DNA of 11,138 nt, from NCBI GenBank assembly GCA_043738625.1, contig JAYUFR010000238.1, forward strand, positions 1 to 11,138, read 5' to 3'. The position numbers and the translations under genes are program-made. This document shows positions 1-7,163 of this stretch, one piece after another (position 1 is the stretch's first letter; each line of letters begins with the position of its first letter). The notes beneath the pieces are model-generated. The model searched no databases. It worked only from the letters and a program-made list of their open reading frames with translations, and was not told where the DNA came from. Origin of the DNA: JANYCD01 sp043738625. GTDB taxonomy: Bacteria; Pseudomonadota; Gammaproteobacteria; Burkholderiales; Rhodocyclaceae.

Positions 1-630
1 GGCAAAAAACGCCAGCATCAGCGAGTTGGGGAAGGGCCAGGGCTGGCTGCGGAAGTAGCGCAGGTTGGTGATCTCGATTCCGACTTCTTCGCGCACTTCG
101 CGCGCCACGCATTGTTCCAGTGTTTCTCCGGCTTCGACAAAACCGGCCAGGGCGCTGTACATGCCGGGCGGAAAGTGCGGGCTGCGCGCCAGCAGGAGTT
201 TGCCGTCGCGGATCACCAGCGCCATGATCGCCGGCGAGAGCCGGGGGTAGACCAGCAGATTGCAGGCGTCGCAGGCCATGGCGAATTCGCCGCTCTTCGG
301 CGTGGTGGGCTTGCCGCAGGCGCCGCAGTAGCGGTGGTTGCGCTGCCAGTCGAGCAGTTGCGTGGCGCGCCCGGCGAGGGCAAAGGCTTCGGCACCTGCC
401 AGGCCGAAGATGCCGAACAGCGGCGTCAGTTCGCCAGCGATGGATTCCGGATGATTGTCGAGCTCGGCCGTGTAGCAGGGCAGGCCCTGCCATTCGCCAA
501 CCAGCAACGCATCCTTGGGGTGGCCGAAGTCGGCGGCATGTCCATGCGGGAAAACCTTTCCGCTTTCCTTGTCACTCAGGATGAACAGTGCGTTTTGGTA
601 ACGGAATACCCAGTAGCTCAAGTCATCCAT
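1..630 (-). CDS. nudC: NAD+ diphosphatase / NAD-capped RNA hydrolase NudC (3' end outside window)
   Basis: Nudix hydrolase that splits NAD(H) into NMN(H) and AMP and, in characterised NudC enzymes, removes NAD caps from RNA; cytosolic. The 210 visible codons start at ATG 630-628 (MDDLSYWVFR) and stay open to the window edge. A four-cysteine zinc ribbon is seen at about residues 102-123 (CGAC ... CDAC). The Nudix box runs from G163 to I185 with E169, R177-E178 and E181-E182 in the expected spacing. The NudC signature SQPWPFPNS follows at 195-203, which separates NudC from other Nudix proteins. E. coli NudC has 257 residues, so roughly 45-55 C-terminal residues are missing here. A perfect TATAAT lies about 70 bp upstream on the same strand, and a GGGGA stretch sits just before the ATG. 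The gene diverges from the molybdenum hydroxylase pair. Identification is firm. Confidence 0.95.
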   Translation of the reverse strand, partial: MDDLSYWVFRYQNALFILSDKESGKVFPHGHAADFGHPKDALLVGEWQGLPCYTAELDNHPESIAGELTPLFGIFGLAGAEAFALAGRATQLLDWQRNHRYCGACGKPTTPKSGEFAMACDACNLLVYPRLSPAIMALVIRDGKLLLARSPHFPPGMYSALAGFVEAGETLEQCVAREVREEVGIEITNLRYFRSQPWPFPNSLMLAFFA

Positions 631-698
631 TGATCGTCCCCGGTTTACACTTTTTGAAGTGCCTGCCGATGTTCGCGGCGGCGCAAATTGCTCAGGCT

Positions 699-704
699 AT
701 TATA
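699..704 (-). promoter_or_regulatory. Candidate -10 box of nudC
   Basis: The minus strand reads TATAAT here, a perfect -10 hexamer, which would give an RNA leader of about 60 nt before the nudC ATG. The hexamer 17 bp upstream is TCGGAT, a poor -35, so an activator may be needed or the match may be chance. On the plus strand the same bases give TATTAT/TATAGG, which could serve the divergent operon, but I see no matching -35 there either. Confidence 0.4.
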
Positions 705-714
705 GGGTGGTCTC

Positions 715-729
715 CATCGGAATCCGATG
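715..729. repeat. Perfect inverted repeat between nudC and the molybdenum hydroxylase genes
   Basis: CATCGGA, one A, TCCGATG: two perfect 7-bp arms around a single central base. It lies between the nudC -10 candidate and the Shine-Dalgarno sequence of the (2Fe-2S) gene, where a repressor or activator could act on either divergent gene. With a one-base loop it suits a protein-binding DNA palindrome better than an RNA hairpin. No cognate regulator is identified. Confidence 0.45.
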
Positions 730-737
730 ATCGCTGA

Positions 738-743
738 AGAGGA
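738..743 (+). promoter_or_regulatory. Ribosome binding site supporting the GTG start at 750
   Basis: AGAGGA lies 6 bp before the GTG at 750-752. This good Shine-Dalgarno match is what fixes the non-ATG start of the small iron-sulfur subunit; the protein then begins MNKTLNINGK, in line with its family. Confidence 0.7.
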
Positions 744-749
744 AACCCC

Positions 750-1226
750 GTGAATAAAACACTCAACATCAACGGCAAACCGCATGAGGTGGACGCCGAT
801 CCGGCGACGCCGCTGCTCTGGGTCCTGCGCGATCACCTGGGCATGACCGGCACCAAGTTCGGTTGCGGCATCGCCCAGTGCGGCGCCTGTACCGTGCATA
901 TCAACGGCGCGGCCACCCGATCGTGTCAGGTGCCGCTTTCCGCCGTGTCCAATGCTGGCGTGAAGATCACCACTATCGAAGGCTTGTCGCTCGATTCCAG
1001 CCATCCATTGCAGAAGGTCTGGGTGGAAGCCAACGTGCCGCAGTGCGGTTATTGCCAGTCGGGGATGCTGATGGCGGCGGCGGCCTTGCTCAAGGACAAG
1101 CCCAAGCCGACGGATGCGGACATCGATGCGTATGTCAGCAACATCTGCCGTTGCGGCACCTATGTGCGGGTGCGGGCTGCGATCCACCAGGCTGCGGCGA
1201 TGATGAACGGGAGCCATCATGGATAG
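750..1226 (+). CDS. iorA: (2Fe-2S)-binding small subunit of a xanthine-oxidase-family molybdenum hydroxylase (IorA type)
   Basis: Electron-transfer subunit of 158 residues carrying two [2Fe-2S] clusters, which pass electrons from the molybdenum site of the partner subunit. The N-terminal plant-type ferredoxin domain has C39, C44, C47 and C59 (GCGIAQCGAC ... SC). The C-terminal helical domain has C99-x2-C102 and C133-x-C135 (CGYC ... CRC). All eight ligands are present. Length and layout match IorA, the isoquinoline 1-oxidoreductase small subunit, which is about 150 residues. Translation starts at GTG 750 behind a good Shine-Dalgarno site. The reading frame overlaps the large-subunit gene by 8 bp, so the two are almost certainly coupled. 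No signal peptide is visible, so export would need the Tat signal of the partner. The symbol marks the family; the substrate is unknown and need not be isoquinoline. Confidence 0.9.
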   Translation: MNKTLNINGKPHEVDADPATPLLWVLRDHLGMTGTKFGCGIAQCGACTVHINGAATRSCQVPLSAVSNAGVKITTIEGLSLDSSHPLQKVWVEANVPQCGYCQSGMLMAAAALLKDKPKPTDADIDAYVSNICRCGTYVRVRAAIHQAAAMMNGSHHG

Positions 1227-3504
1227 GGCTATTGATCTTGGTCGACGCCGCTTCCTCGTTGCCACTGCTGCAACCGGCGGCGGGCTGGCGCTGGGCTTCT
1301 CGACACTCGCGGCGGCGGATGTTGTCGACGCCACGGCGGTATCGGGCACAGCGCCGGAATTCGATGCATGGCTGGTGATCTCGCCGGACAACGTGGTGAC
1401 CGTAAGAGTACCAACGCCCGAAATCGGCAACGGCGCGGCGACCCAACTCGCCATGACGATCACCGAGGAACTGCATTGCGACTGGAGCAGGGTAAAACTG
1501 GAATTCGCCTCTGCGACACGCGACTACATCGAGGACAACGTCTATTCAAAACCGACGGGTGCTTTGGCATTTTTCGGCGGCCGGTCAACGGTTGCCGGCT
1601 GGAACTCGACCCTGCTGCAAGTCGGCGCCAGTGCGCGCGAGCGGCTCAAGGCAGCCGCTGCGGTGCAGTGGCATGTGCCGGTCGCCGAGGTGGAGGCCAG
1701 CAACAGCGTGGTGAGTCACCGCGCCAGCAAACGCAGCCTCAGCTATGGCCAGCTCGCCGACAAGGCCGTGCTGATCAAGCTGGAGCAGGAGCCGGCGCTC
1801 AAGTCGCGCAGCGAATGGACTTTCCTCGGCAAGGCAACACCTTCCAAGCTGCACCTGCCGAAAGTGGTGAATGGCACGGCGCAGTACGGCATCGACGTGC
1901 GCCTGCCCGGCATGCTCTACGCGGCGCTGATGCAGTCGCCAGTGCAGGGCGGCAAGCTCAAGTCGCACGACTTCGACAAGATCAAGGACATGCCCGGTGT
2001 GCATGGCGTTGCCGTGATCGAAGGCGGCGAGCCGTTGCAGCAGTTGCCGCTGATCACGCAACTGCCGAGGGAAATGAACGGGCCGCGTACCAGCGCGGTG
2101 GCTGTGGTGGCGGACCATTACTGGCAGGCGCGCAGCGCGCTGGCCGCATTGCCGGTGGAGTGGGAAGACGGCGATGGTGCGCGATGGAAAACCACCGAGC
2201 AGGTGGTGGCGGAGGCGCTTGCGTTGACCGGGAAGAGCGGCGGCATCGTGCAAAAAAGTCTCGGCAATGCGGCCGAAGTGCTGGCCAAACAACCGAAGAT
2301 CGTCGCAGCGACTTACACCACGCCGTACTGCGACCATGTGATGATGGAGCCCTTGAACGGCACCGCGTTAGTGACGGCGGATCGCGTCGAGATCTGGCAT
2401 TCGACCCAGGCGCCCAAGCATGCCCATCGGGTAGCAGCCGAAGAGTCGGGCCTGGCGCCGGAAAAAGTGTTCGTGCATCCAACCCTGGTCGGCGGCGGTT
2501 TCGGCCGCCGTATCGGCGGCGACGATGTACGCATGGCGGTTGCGGTGGCGAAGCAGTTTCCCGGACGTCCCATCCACACCATCTGGTCGCGCGAAGAAAC
2601 CACGCGCCAAGGCCGCTACCGGCCAATGCTGGCGGTGAGCATGAAAGCCGGGCTCGATGCTGCGGGCATGCCGCAGGCGTTCATCGCCCACGAGGCGGGG
2701 CGCGCCATCGATGCCGGTCAATACACCGACTTCGGGCCGCTGGCGAGCACCATCGGACTTTCCGATGCGTCCTACACCAGCGGCATCATTCCGAATGTCC
2801 AGGTGGAATCGCATACGCTGCCGATCCACATTCGCACCGGCCCTTATCGCGGGCCGGGCTACAACTCCAATGCTTTTTTTATGGAAAGCTTCATCGACGA
2901 ATGCGCCCACGCCGCCGGCATCGATCCGCTCGAATATCGGCTCAAGCTGCATGCCAACTGGCCGGACCCGGGCTGGACGCTATGCCTGAAGGAAGCCGCC
3001 AAGCAGGCGGGCTGGGGCAGGAAGCTGCGCAAGGGCATGGCGCAAGGCATCGCGATCGGCAACTTCGGCATGCTCGGTCAGCCGAAAACCGGCACCGTCG
3101 TCTGCGTGGTAGCCACCGTGGAAGTGAGCAAGAAGGGCGTGCTGCGGGTCGACGCCCTGGACGCGGCCTTCGACTGCGGTCGGATGATGAATCGCGATGC
3201 GGTACGTGCGCAGATGGAAGGCGGTCTGACCTTCGGCCTCAACATGTCGCTCAACGAGATGCTCAACATCAAGGATGGCCGCATTGTCGAAGGCAATTAC
3301 GACCAATACCCGATGCTGCGCATCGCCGACATGCCGAAGATCAGGATTCACTTCGGCGGCTTGTCGGATCACGAGCGGTATTCGGAGACGGGCGAGCCGC
3401 CGGTGGGGCCGGTGGGACCGGCGATTGCCAACGCGATCTTCCGCATTACCGGCAAGCGCATTCGCTCAACGCCGTTCCGGGTGCATGACCTCAGTTGGAC
3501 TTGA
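1219..3504 (+). CDS. iorB: Molybdopterin-binding large subunit of a xanthine-oxidase-family hydroxylase (IorB type), Tat-exported
   Basis: Catalytic subunit of 761 residues that would hydroxylate or oxidise an aldehyde or N-heteroaromatic compound with water-derived oxygen. A Tat signal is visible: RRR at residues 9-11 followed by FLVATAATGGGLALG. Cofactor motifs include STQAP near 395-399, GGGFGRR at 425-431 and GPYRGPGYN near 540. Near the C terminus GEPPVGPVGPA starts at 725; E726 is in the place of the family's catalytic base glutamate. There is no FAD domain, as in the two-subunit IorAB type, which gives electrons to a cytochrome c or another external acceptor. No cytochrome gene and no XdhC/CoxI-type maturation gene is next to it. 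The ATG at 1219 overlaps the small-subunit stop by 8 bp. The 3' end overlaps the convergent transporter gene by 14 bp. The substrate cannot be told from sequence. Confidence 0.92.
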   Translation: MDRAIDLGRRRFLVATAATGGGLALGFSTLAAADVVDATAVSGTAPEFDAWLVISPDNVVTVRVPTPEIGNGAATQLAMTITEELHCDWSRVKLEFASATRDYIEDNVYSKPTGALAFFGGRSTVAGWNSTLLQVGASARERLKAAAAVQWHVPVAEVEASNSVVSHRASKRSLSYGQLADKAVLIKLEQEPALKSRSEWTFLGKATPSKLHLPKVVNGTAQYGIDVRLPGMLYAALMQSPVQGGKLKSHDFDKIKDMPGVHGVAVIEGGEPLQQLPLITQLPREMNGPRTSAVAVVADHYWQARSALAALPVEWEDGDGARWKTTEQVVAEALALTGKSGGIVQKSLGNAAEVLAKQPKIVAATYTTPYCDHVMMEPLNGTALVTADRVEIWHSTQAPKHAHRVAAEESGLAPEKVFVHPTLVGGGFGRRIGGDDVRMAVAVAKQFPGRPIHTIWSREETTRQGRYRPMLAVSMKAGLDAAGMPQAFIAHEAGRAIDAGQYTDFGPLASTIGLSDASYTSGIIPNVQVESHTLPIHIRTGPYRGPGYNSNAFFMESFIDECAHAAGIDPLEYRLKLHANWPDPGWTLCLKEAAKQAGWGRKLRKGMAQGIAIGNFGMLGQPKTGTVVCVVATVEVSKKGVLRVDALDAAFDCGRMMNRDAVRAQMEGGLTFGLNMSLNEMLNIKDGRIVEGNYDQYPMLRIADMPKIRIHFGGLSDHERYSETGEPPVGPVGPAIANAIFRITGKRIRSTPFRVHDLSWT

Positions 3505-4378
3505 TCAACTGCCTGTGGCGGCGATGCTCGATCACGACGAGCCCGCCGCTGCTGATGGCGATGATGATCATGCCGACGACAGCGTAGCCATTGGGCAAAT
3601 GATCGAACAGTAGCCAGCCCAGTAGAGTTGCCCACGCCAATTGCATGTACATGGTGGGCGACAGGGTCGAGGCAGGGGCATGGCGGAAGGCCTGGGTCAG
3701 AAACAGGTGCCCGAGCGCGGCAATGGCGCCCAGGGAGAGCAGCAGTCCGCCAGTCAACCCGTCGAGCGAAAAGCTGCTCCAGTAAAACGGCGCGCCCAGC
3801 GACATGACGACGGTGCCGGTCAGCGCGGTAAAAAAGAGCAGCGTGTAAGGATTCTCGCTGCCGGCGAGTTTTCGGGTCTGCAATTGGTAAATGCTCAGGC
3901 CGCTGGCGGCACCAAGCGCGTAGAACAATCCGATGCCGACGATGCCGCTGCCGGGGCGAGCGATGAACAGAACGCCACAAAATCCCGCGGCGACGGCGAG
4001 CCAGTGAGGCCAACCGATTTTCTCGCCGAGAACTGGCCCGGCGGCGAGGCTGACGATGAGCGGGGAAAGGAAGATCACGGCAGTGGTCTCGGCCAGTGGC
4101 ATAGTCTGAAATGCCGCCGTACCCAGCATTGTCGTGATCACCAGGGTGAGCCCGCGCAGCGTGAGCGCCCATGGTTTTCCGGTTCGGACCAAACCCCGAC
4201 CCACCGTGGGACCGAGCAGGATCAACATGAGGATGCAATGCACGGTGTAACGAAACCAGACGATGATGAGCACCGGGACATGAGCCGTCAGGTGTTTGAC
4301 CATGGCGTCGCCACCGGCAAAGCAGACGACGGCGAGCATCATGAGAGCGATGCCGCGTAACGGATGATGGTCGTGCAT
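3491..4378 (-). CDS. DMT-superfamily transporter, EamA type
   Basis: Inner-membrane protein of 295 residues with about ten hydrophobic segments in two EamA repeats of about five each. The first segment (GIALMMLAVVCFAGG) starts near residue 9. The WFRY motif after the second segment and the LPLAETTAVIFLSPL-like stretch (here MPLAETTAVIFLSPL) with a following GEKIGW are typical of proteobacterial DMT exporters and permeases. Basic residues end the protein (HRRHRQLIKS), consistent with a cytoplasmic tail. I chose ATG 4378 (MHDHHPLRG) because it places the first membrane segment normally. A TTG at 4471 would add 31 residues of no clear family character. No good Shine-Dalgarno sequence is seen at either start. 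The gene diverges from the TetR gene, so control by that regulator is possible. The transported compound is unknown. Confidence 0.87.
   Translation of the reverse strand: MHDHHPLRGIALMMLAVVCFAGGDAMVKHLTAHVPVLIIVWFRYTVHCILMLILLGPTVGRGLVRTGKPWALTLRGLTLVITTMLGTAAFQTMPLAETTAVIFLSPLIVSLAAGPVLGEKIGWPHWLAVAAGFCGVLFIARPGSGIVGIGLFYALGAASGLSIYQLQTRKLAGSENPYTLLFFTALTGTVVMSLGAPFYWSSFSLDGLTGGLLLSLGAIAALGHLFLTQAFRHAPASTLSPTMYMQLAWATLLGWLLFDHLPNGYAVVGMIIIAISSGGLVVIEHRRHRQLIKSN
3492..3511. repeat. Inverted repeat spanning both stop codons of the convergent iorB and EamA genes
   Basis: CAGTTG and CAACTG form perfect 6-bp arms around 8 bp. The repeat covers the end of iorB (stop 3502-3504) and of the transporter gene (stop 3491-3493). 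There is no T tract on either side, so this is not a standard intrinsic terminator. It is the only candidate structure for ending either transcript here. Confidence 0.3.
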
Positions 4379-4509
4379 GGGGTGTGAAGCCAACTCTTGT
4401 GAGATTAGTGGGATTATGGAAACGAACGCCAACGCGTCCGGCTCGCCATCGTACTGTAACAGCGCGGGCAATTCCTTGTACCATTCCGCTCGCGCAACAA
4501 CTCAACCCC
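4379..4509. promoter_or_regulatory. Divergent intergenic region between the EamA and TetR genes
   Basis: About 130 bp separate the chosen starts of the leftward transporter and the rightward regulator, so promoters for both should lie here. I see no convincing -35/-10 pair. The minus strand contains CATAAT (plus 4415-4420), a fair -10 without a matching -35. The 20-bp inverted repeat found in front of the six-gene operon is not repeated here. The TetR reading frame is open through most of this stretch, up to 4384. Confidence 0.35.
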
Positions 4510-5178
4510 ATGACACTGATTGAATCCATGCCTGAAGACGCGCTACAAGCCGGCTGGCGCGACTATGCGGACGACTACCAACTGACGAGCGTGCTCGAAG
4601 CAGGGCTCGATGCATTCGTCGAATTTGGCTATCACGGCACGACGGTGCGCACCATCGCCGCGCGTGCCGCGCTGTCAGTTCCGGGGCTTTACCATCACTG
4701 CGGCAGCAAACAGGATCTGCTGGCTACCTTGCTGGCTCGGTCCGGCGAAGAAGTCCTGCGCCGCACGCGCGCCGCGGCAGTCGAAGGTGGCAATGATCCG
4801 CGCCAACGCTTCATGCTGATCGTGGAAAACATCGTGCTCTATATGGCGCACCGCGAGCGCCTCGCCCATTTGCAACGCGAGATTCGCTGCCTCGACCCGG
4901 CGCATCGGCCGCAGCAGATTGCTTTGCGCGATCAGGTGGAAGACATGTTACGCAAGGCCGTCGCCGAGGCCAGCGCCAATGGGGTATTCATGACCCAGGA
5001 CCCGATGGGGGCAGCAAGGGCGGTATTGCTGTTGTGCCGCGGCGTGGCCGACTGGTATTCACCCAGGGGGCCACGGACTCCGGAACAGATCGCGCAGGAC
5101 TATGTGCAGTTCGCGCTCGGCCTGGTCGGCGACCGCGAACTCACACACCAGCAATACAACTCCAGCGCATCGTTGTAG
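4510..5178 (+). CDS. TetR/AcrR-family transcriptional regulator
   Basis: DNA-binding repressor of 222 residues from ATG 4510. The N-terminal TetR domain starts near residue 24. Its helix-turn-helix covers about residues 45-64 (TVRTIAARAALSVPGLYHH) and is followed by the usual GSKQDLL. The C-terminal ligand domain ends with a WYSPRGPRTPEQIA stretch, a pattern I associate with TetR proteins of acyl-CoA catabolism such as KstR2 or PsrA relatives; that link is from memory. ATG 4528 is an alternative start. The frame is open back to 4384, but that part reads like spacer DNA, and no Shine-Dalgarno site is seen for any start. The gene converges with the six-gene operon, ending 9 bp from its last stop codon. 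It is the obvious candidate to bind the operator about 5.3 kb away in front of that operon. Confidence 0.9.
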   Translation: MTLIESMPEDALQAGWRDYADDYQLTSVLEAGLDAFVEFGYHGTTVRTIAARAALSVPGLYHHCGSKQDLLATLLARSGEEVLRRTRAAAVEGGNDPRQRFMLIVENIVLYMAHRERLAHLQREIRCLDPAHRPQQIALRDQVEDMLRKAVAEASANGVFMTQDPMGAARAVLLLCRGVADWYSPRGPRTPEQIAQDYVQFALGLVGDRELTHQQYNSSASL

Positions 5179-5200
5179 GTTTTTCTCTCAGCGAAAAACC
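5178..5200. terminator. Possible bidirectional terminator hairpin between the TetR and MaoC genes
   Basis: GGTTTTTC and GAAAAACC form a perfect 8-bp stem with a 7-nt loop. The hairpin starts on the last base of the tetR stop codon and contains the stop of the convergent operon (5188-5190). The stem has T-rich and A-rich arms but no separate U tract after it, and five of eight pairs are A-T, so strength is doubtful. Position between two convergent units is the main argument. Confidence 0.4.
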
Positions 5201-6066
5201 ACGGACGCACGAACGTCCCGGCCGTATTCCGTCTGGCCGATGATCGTGCAGCTGTTCGTTCCGGCATCTCCGGCTTCGCTGGAGAAAACCAATGTATCGC
5301 CCGGGCACACAGGTGTCTCCAGACGCAGTGAAATCTCCCGTATCGGGTTGTTGAGCGGAAACAGTTCCCTTGCCGCCCGCGCCACCAGACCGGTGGTGGT
5401 GATGATGCTCATGATGATGTCACGCAGTCCCTGGGCTTGCGCGACATCGCGGTCGTGATGCACCTTTTCGAAATCGTTGGAGGCGATCGAGCCGGCAACA
5501 ATCAGTGTGGTGGTCACAGGGATGACGACGCAGTCCGGTGCACGAGGTACTTCGGCAGCGGGTTTTGGTTGGGTCGTTTCGGCAAGCGCTGGTTTGAAAT
5601 AGAAGGTCCGCACGCGCAGCCTGCCGACTTCTTGGTCGACTTGGTTGAAAAATTCGAACACGATGGTGACGAAATGTCCGGCGCCGAGCCTGGTCTGTTT
5701 GAGTGGAGAGATGGCCTCGACATGCGACGACTCGTGCAAGCGGTCGCCGACCTTCACGTCAGCCAGATACTCCTGCGCATAATCGGTGGCGACGACCGCG
5801 CTGAAGCCGGCAACGGCAAAGACTGAGCGCACTTCCGCGTGCAGACTCGCGGCGGGTTCATATTCGACCATGAGGCCGGGGCCGACCCATGATTGCAGCA
5901 TTGGCGGTGGTGCGATACCTGCCGCCTGATCGAGATACAGCGGATTGAGGTCGCCAATGGCGGCACACCAGGCGCGAATCGCCCATGCGCTGACTGCAAC
6001 AGGAGCAACGCGCAGGCGTTTGCCGCGGGTCAGCAGTGCTGCGAGCGCCGGCGGTGGATTACTCAT
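5188..6066 (-). CDS. Two-hot-dog-domain MaoC-type enoyl-CoA hydratase/dehydratase
   Basis: Predicted hydratase of 292 residues, adding water to an enoyl-CoA in the cytosol. The N-terminal half resembles the FAS1-like/MaoC N-terminal domain, with GDLNPLYLD at 38-46 (Tyr44 in the position of the catalytic His) and an ISPLKQTRLGAGHFV strand-helix region at 119-133. The C-terminal half carries a usable hydratase-2 motif: D198, four residues, H203, one residue, D205 (NDFEKVHHD). The active site is therefore probably formed by the C-terminal domain. ATG 6066 is chosen because its ATGAGTAA overlaps the stop of the CoA-transferase gene by 8 bp. A start at 6147 would lie well inside that gene. It is the last gene of the operon. 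It lacks the C-terminal zinc/OB-fold domain of ChsH2-type steroid hydratase subunits. The substrate is unknown. Confidence 0.82.
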   Translation of the reverse strand: MSNPPPALAALLTRGKRLRVAPVAVSAWAIRAWCAAIGDLNPLYLDQAAGIAPPPMLQSWVGPGLMVEYEPAASLHAEVRSVFAVAGFSAVVATDYAQEYLADVKVGDRLHESSHVEAISPLKQTRLGAGHFVTIVFEFFNQVDQEVGRLRVRTFYFKPALAETTQPKPAAEVPRAPDCVVIPVTTTLIVAGSIASNDFEKVHHDRDVAQAQGLRDIIMSIITTTGLVARAARELFPLNNPIREISLRLETPVCPGDTLVFSSEAGDAGTNSCTIIGQTEYGRDVRASVVFR

Positions 6067-7159
6067 CGCGTGGCTTGAGATCGCCGCGCGGAATGCTGCG
6101 CAGGCGGGCAGGGTTGTGAATTGCGTAATCGGAACCGGCACGGGCAATGATCCCGGATTCTGTGGTGTAGGGCGAGGCTACGATTTGGGCATAGTCCTTG
6201 ACCTGTCCGACGAGAAGACCCGCGCGCTCAAGTTCAGGCAGCCATTCGCTGGCGGTGCGCCTGGCGAGCAATACATTTAATGCCGCAGTCAGCTCGGTCC
6301 GATTGTGAATGCGTTCGGCGCCGCTGGAAAATCGGGAATCGTCGCGCAGGAAATCGCCGCCGATGATTTTCAGAAATGCAATCCAGTGCGCTTCAAGATA
6401 AGCCGACACCACGATGTCGCCTTCGGCGCAATGAAACAAGTCTGCCGGCGCGCTCAGCGAAGCGGCGTTGCCGCAACGTGGCGCTTGTGTGCCCGTCATC
6501 AGGTATTCGACGATGGGTCCGGATTGCAACTGCAATCCAAGGTCATACAGACTGATCTGCACCACATCGCCTTTGCCGCTGCGCTCGCGCTTGAACAGTG
6601 CGGCCAGAATGCCGTGGCAGAGTGCATGGCCGCAGGCTGCGTCGACGATGGTGAAGCCGACTTTCATCGGCATCTCCGGCAAACCGGTGGCCGACATGAT
6701 GCCGCTTTCTGCCTGAATGATCAGATCGACCCCACGTTTTTCGCGCACCGATTCGGTCCAGCCAAAACCGGAAACCGAGGCATAGATGAGCCTGGGGTTG
6801 AGCTTGCACAATTCCTCTGCGCCAAGACCCAGGCGATCCATCGCACCGGGTCGCGACGCCTCAATCACGACGTCGGCATCGGCCACCAGTTCACGTGCAG
6901 TCGCAAGGTCGTGCGGGTCGCGCAGGTCAAGACGGATCAGCCGCTTGCTGCGGTTGTAGGCGAGAAAGACCGGCGAAACCGGCAGGTCCGCTGCAGCCAT
7001 GGTTCGCAACTGGCGGCAGCTGTCGCCTTCCGGCGGTTCGACCTTGGTGACGTCGGCGCCGTAGTCGGCGAGCAACAATCCCGCCGCAGGTGCGGCGACC
7101 ATCTGCGCGAACTCAATGACCTTGATGCCGCTGAGCGGAAGGTCGTCTTGCTGCGTCAT
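6059..7159 (-). CDS. Class III CoA-transferase (CaiB/BaiF family)
   Basis: Cytosolic enzyme of 366 residues that moves CoA between carboxylic acids through an enzyme-bound anhydride at an aspartate. The N terminus shows the family start IKVIEFAQMVAAPAAGLLLADYG, ending in a KVEPPEGD stretch. The ASRPGAMDRLGLG segment is at about 101-113 and NPRLIYASVSGFG at 121-133. The likely catalytic residue is D173 in TIVDAACG; formyl-CoA transferase uses D169 in the same place. GILAALFKRERSGKG follows at 183-197. The length is at the short end of the family. ATG 7159 lies 4 bp after the stop of the upstream gene. A TTG at 7177 would overlap that gene and add six residues; neither has a strong Shine-Dalgarno site, so translation is probably coupled. 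It may provide the CoA ester used by the other operon products. The acid substrate cannot be told. Confidence 0.9.
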   Translation of the reverse strand: MTQQDDLPLSGIKVIEFAQMVAAPAAGLLLADYGADVTKVEPPEGDSCRQLRTMAAADLPVSPVFLAYNRSKRLIRLDLRDPHDLATARELVADADVVIEASRPGAMDRLGLGAEELCKLNPRLIYASVSGFGWTESVREKRGVDLIIQAESGIMSATGLPEMPMKVGFTIVDAACGHALCHGILAALFKRERSGKGDVVQISLYDLGLQLQSGPIVEYLMTGTQAPRCGNAASLSAPADLFHCAEGDIVVSAYLEAHWIAFLKIIGGDFLRDDSRFSSGAERIHNRTELTAALNVLLARRTASEWLPELERAGLLVGQVKDYAQIVASPYTTESGIIARAGSDYAIHNPARLRSIPRGDLKPRDE

Positions 7160-7163
7160 TTTT

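Noticed and set aside
675..700. Sigma-54 promoter upstream of iorA
   Set aside because: GG and GC elements are present, but the spacing is 8 or 11 bp, not the required 10.
645..1463. Minus-strand frame of 272 codons across the nudC/iorA gap and iorA
   Set aside because: It lies opposite iorA and the start of iorB, which have all expected motifs, and its product has no recognisable domain.
1368..3488. Long plus-strand frame of 706 codons inside iorB
   Set aside because: It is out of frame with iorB, is rich in Arg, Gly and Ala as expected for a GC-rich shadow, and has no family motif. The iorB frame has full cofactor motifs.
3641..4360. Plus-strand frame of 239 codons opposite the EamA gene
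   Set aside because: Very hydrophilic, repetitive Gln/Asp/Glu/Arg composition, no start context and no motif: a shadow of the transporter gene.
4384..4509. N-terminal extension of the TetR protein by 42 residues
   Set aside because: The added residues are Arg/Thr/Pro-rich, lie in the divergent promoter gap and precede the usual TetR start. ATG 4510 gives a normal 222-residue protein.
3369..4529. Minus-strand frame of 386 codons over the EamA gene
   Set aside because: Its product is full of Arg and His runs with no membrane segments, whereas the overlapping frame 3491-4378 gives a clean ten-segment transporter.
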